DNA from: Xestospongia muta
Taxonomy: Eukaryota > Porifera > Demospongiae > Haplosclerida > Petrosiidae
NCBI GenBank assembly: GCA_963693285.1
Contig: OY848918.1
Location: 11,187,592 to 11,251,591, forward strand
DNA: 64,000 nt
Direction: 5' to 3'
Positions 50,050 to 64,000 of the stretch are shown here, piece by piece (position 1 is the first letter of the stretch; every line of letters begins with the position of its first letter). Both the position numbers and the translations under genes were made by a program. The notes below the pieces were generated by a model. It worked only from the letters and a program-made list of their open reading frames with translations. It was not told the DNA's origin and did no database searches.

Positions 50050-50185
50050 TTTAGTGTTATAGTCCACATAATTTAGTACTATAGTCATACATAAATTAGT
50101 GCTATAGTCATACATAATTTAGTACTATAGTCATACATAAATTAGTGCTATAGTCATACATAATTTAGTGCTATACTTATACATA
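50050..50185. repeat. Tandem repeat of a 22-23 base unit
   Basis: About six copies of TAGTCATACATAATTTAGTG/ACTA with alternating ATAAATTAG and ATAATTTAG versions. Confidence 0.85.
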
Positions 50186-51119
50186 AATTTAACATGAAAT
50201 CCTAATCTCAATAGTCCAATTGAGACTGTAGAAAATGGAAAACATTTCAAAAATTTAAACTCTTGACTGATGAGTAAGTCAATATTAAATTGCTATCACA
50301 TTTTATTTCATTAAACCCGTTAAACAAACTAAACTCACTAGGGAATTCCGCATTGTTTGCTGTTATCAAAACTTCACACAACTTTTTGTCTCTGATTGTT
50401 TAAAAAATTAAAATCTACACAGGGATATCATCTATAATACACATATGTACATGACGTACATACATGTACATGTATAGACGCTATACTTGGATATAAAACA
50501 AATTATGTGATCATCTGACCACAGTGAAGCCTCTCCGTGTAAGGAAACCTCAATAAATAAATATTAATTAATTTCTCTTGTGAATTTCACAGCATTAATT
50601 AAACTTAGAAAAAGAGTCAAGCCATTACACAATGTTGTTGACCTCAATTGAGAAAGATTGTATAGATATGTTATATAGCATTATCTGTTTGTAAGTAAAA
50701 ATGTTGTATTCTCCATTCTGTAAAGTACATGACATTATCTCTACATACATTAACATTTGTTTACATGTAGTGATGTGAGGTTTTTAAAAGGCTTTATAAA
50801 AAGGGACAAAAGAAAAGATGACCATTTATGTTAAAAATAAATTTGGCTTCATTTCAGAGACAGGAAAGAGAAACCATAGATTCGTTATTAAATCAATTAG
50901 TGGAGGCTAACAACACAAATAACATGACATTAGGTAGCAGCTGTTTTGTATGGGTTGAATGGATTGAATTAACGCATCAGTTTGTATACAAATAATGAAA
51001 ATAATGGATGTATTGTATAGACGTGTGTGAATAAATGAGAGATGAATGACAAATGCAAAAATGAGTATAGATTAATGATGGATGAATGGTCAATCCATTT
51101 GCATCCATTCTTCTTGTTG

Positions 51120-51475
51120 ATCCATTCATCCATCAATCCATTCACCTATCTACCCATTCACCTATCTATCCATTCTCCTATCTACCCATTCTCCTATCTA
51201 CCCATTCTCCTATCTACCCATTGACCCATCTACCCATTCACCTATCTACCCATTGACCCATCTACCCATTCACCTATCTACCCATTTACCTATCTACCCA
51301 TTCACCTATCTACCCATTCACCTATCTACCCATTTACCTATCTACCCATTCACCTATCTACCCATTCACCTATCTACCCATTCACCCATCTACCCATTTA
51401 CCCATCTACCCATTCACCTATCTACCCATTTACCCATCTACCCATTCTCCTATCTACCCATTCTCCTATCAATAA
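51120..51475. repeat. 12- and 16-base minisatellite (CTATCTACCCATTCAC type)
   Basis: More than 20 units of ACCTATCTACCCATTC and variants. The continuous open frame across it (THLPIHLS repeats) is an effect of the repeat. Confidence 0.92.
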
Positions 51476-52423
51476 CAACACAAACAATACATTAACACTT
51501 ATCAATAACATTCCAAATTGGAAGCCATTATAATTCTTGCTACTATCACAATCAAAGCGTTTGGTTGCCATAGTAACAGCTGTCAACAGCTGCCAACATT
51601 CTTGCTTAATGTACTGTGAGCCAGATATTTGACTCAAATCGACATCCTACACCCTTAGCAAATACCTAATGACCGGTTACCATAGTAACAGGTGTGGAGT
51701 ACCTTTGCTTTGCAAGGTCTTACAAACAAAGACCGAACAATTGATGAGTGAATTTTTGTGGGAAAGACATATCGAGTTTCATAGTGTCCGTTACGTGTGT
51801 GTGTGAATAGTGATAATGAATAGTATGTACCAGCTGTTGAGATTATACAGGATAGAAAGTAGTTACACTGAAGAACATACAGTACTAATCAAGTTAAAGG
51901 ACATCACAAGAAAACCCACAGGTCTAAACAATGTGCTAAATTTGTAATCTATACAAGATAAAGTTAGGTTACTTTTTGAAGTGTAGTTCAAATGATTACT
52001 ATATAATCTATTGGGTAATCTATAAGGTAATCTATTGGGTAATCTATTGGGTAATCTTTGGTAGTTAACAGAATCCTACAAACTTAACACCAAATATAGT
52101 CATTTCTATTGAACACGATCATAATGATAAGTGGAAATTTAATTGCTCATGTTTATGATGCAAGTATGTCAGTCAGTGATTGGAAGTCATTCAAGTGTCA
52201 AAATATGTATGTGATAAACAGTATAACAGTTTATAGTGACTTCAGATCAAAGCAAACATTTTAGCACAAAGGTATCCTCTCTCTGCACAGGGGAGGAAAT
52301 ATAAATGTCCTGTGTGATGGCTTCAAACTGGGTGGGTCTATCTATCATAGCTTTTAGACTGGGTGTATGCTATCCATTTTTAGCTTCATCCAAACTTACC
52401 CTCCTATGCTCCAGGCAGACATG

Positions 52424-63916
<11,493 letters not shown>

Positions 63917-64000
63917 CTACATGAACAATAATAGAGAAACTATATGTGAAAACAACCATTTTACAAGTACGCTTTCTGAAAAATTGTTATACTTTGTAAA

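Larger units (their letters stand above)
45737..52423. other. Gene-free region, including the presumed 3' UTR of the thioredoxin reductase
   Basis: Nothing coding was recognised. It contains three copies of a GTAAGCGAGTCACTACG-like unit near 46657-46710 and the satellites listed separately. The segment just below 52424 is downstream of the reductase stop on the minus strand and must hold the SECIS element, directly or in a further exon. Confidence 0.5.

Noticed and set aside
51120..51475. Possible CRISPR-like array
   Set aside because: Units are contiguous 12-16 base repeats without unique spacers, in a eukaryotic genome.
51042..51495. THLPIHLS-repeat open frames
   Set aside because: Produced by a CTATCTACCCATTCAC minisatellite whose unit variants keep frame by chance; no flanking coding signal.
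52300..52420. Candidate SECIS just after the reductase stop (ATGAAGCT ... AGCTATGAT on the minus strand)
   Set aside because: Only four base pairs could be formed next to the core by hand and no apical AA loop at the right distance; not reported as a feature.

Overview
The window looks like nuclear DNA of an animal, most plausibly a sponge. It is AT-rich and has compact genes with short GT-AG introns, a clan-3 type cytochrome P450, a selenocysteine thioredoxin reductase, and a beta-helix plus multi-membrane-span protein of a type I associate with demosponge gene sets. It also carries many microsatellites and minisatellites. The sponge assignment is inference; the animal assignment is secure. 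No prokaryotic operon, CRISPR array, rRNA or convincing tRNA gene was seen.

Region 1 (about 0.6-25.4 kb) is an expanded cluster of V8-like (glutamyl-endopeptidase type, trypsin-fold) serine proteases. A divergent founder-like gene, D, has a C-terminal beta-trefoil-like half (625-1842). After it come four copies of a 4-5 kb module. Each module has a minus-strand gene C, head-to-head with a plus-strand gene A, followed by a plus-strand gene B. Copies differ in fate: C1, C2, A1, A2, B2 and B4 look enzymatically intact; A3 and A4 are full length but lack the catalytic His (A3 also the Asp); B1 and B3 are decayed; C3 and C4 are 5' stubs fused to sequence copied from the right edge of the cluster. 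A and B genes share a phase-0 intron placed exactly after the start ATG. None shows a signal peptide. A broken copy of the membrane gene (11.85-13.4 kb) lies between modules 2 and 3, and its intact relative (22.98-25.27 kb, minus) closes the cluster.

Region 2 (25.8-32.0 kb) is a 14-exon cytochrome P450 gene on the plus strand with all signature motifs, ending in a polyadenylation signal.

Region 3 (34.7-40.5 kb, minus) is a likely DNA-binding regulator. It has a Cys/His cluster near the N-terminus, long Ser/Pro-rich linkers and a C-terminal C-clamp encoded by a separate last exon.

Region 4 (40.5-52.4 kb) has no gene I can support; it holds satellites and short chance ORFs.

Region 5 (52.4-64 kb, minus) is a thioredoxin reductase gene. 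Seventeen exons were placed by hand, from the FAD domain to a C-terminal Cys-Sec-Gly. It runs off the right edge, so its first exons are missing. Three of its introns end in (CT)n tracts of about 190-200 bases at the 3' splice site, one of them feeding a 20-base microexon. Single-base frame problems at three short homopolymers suggest sequence errors or recent decay.
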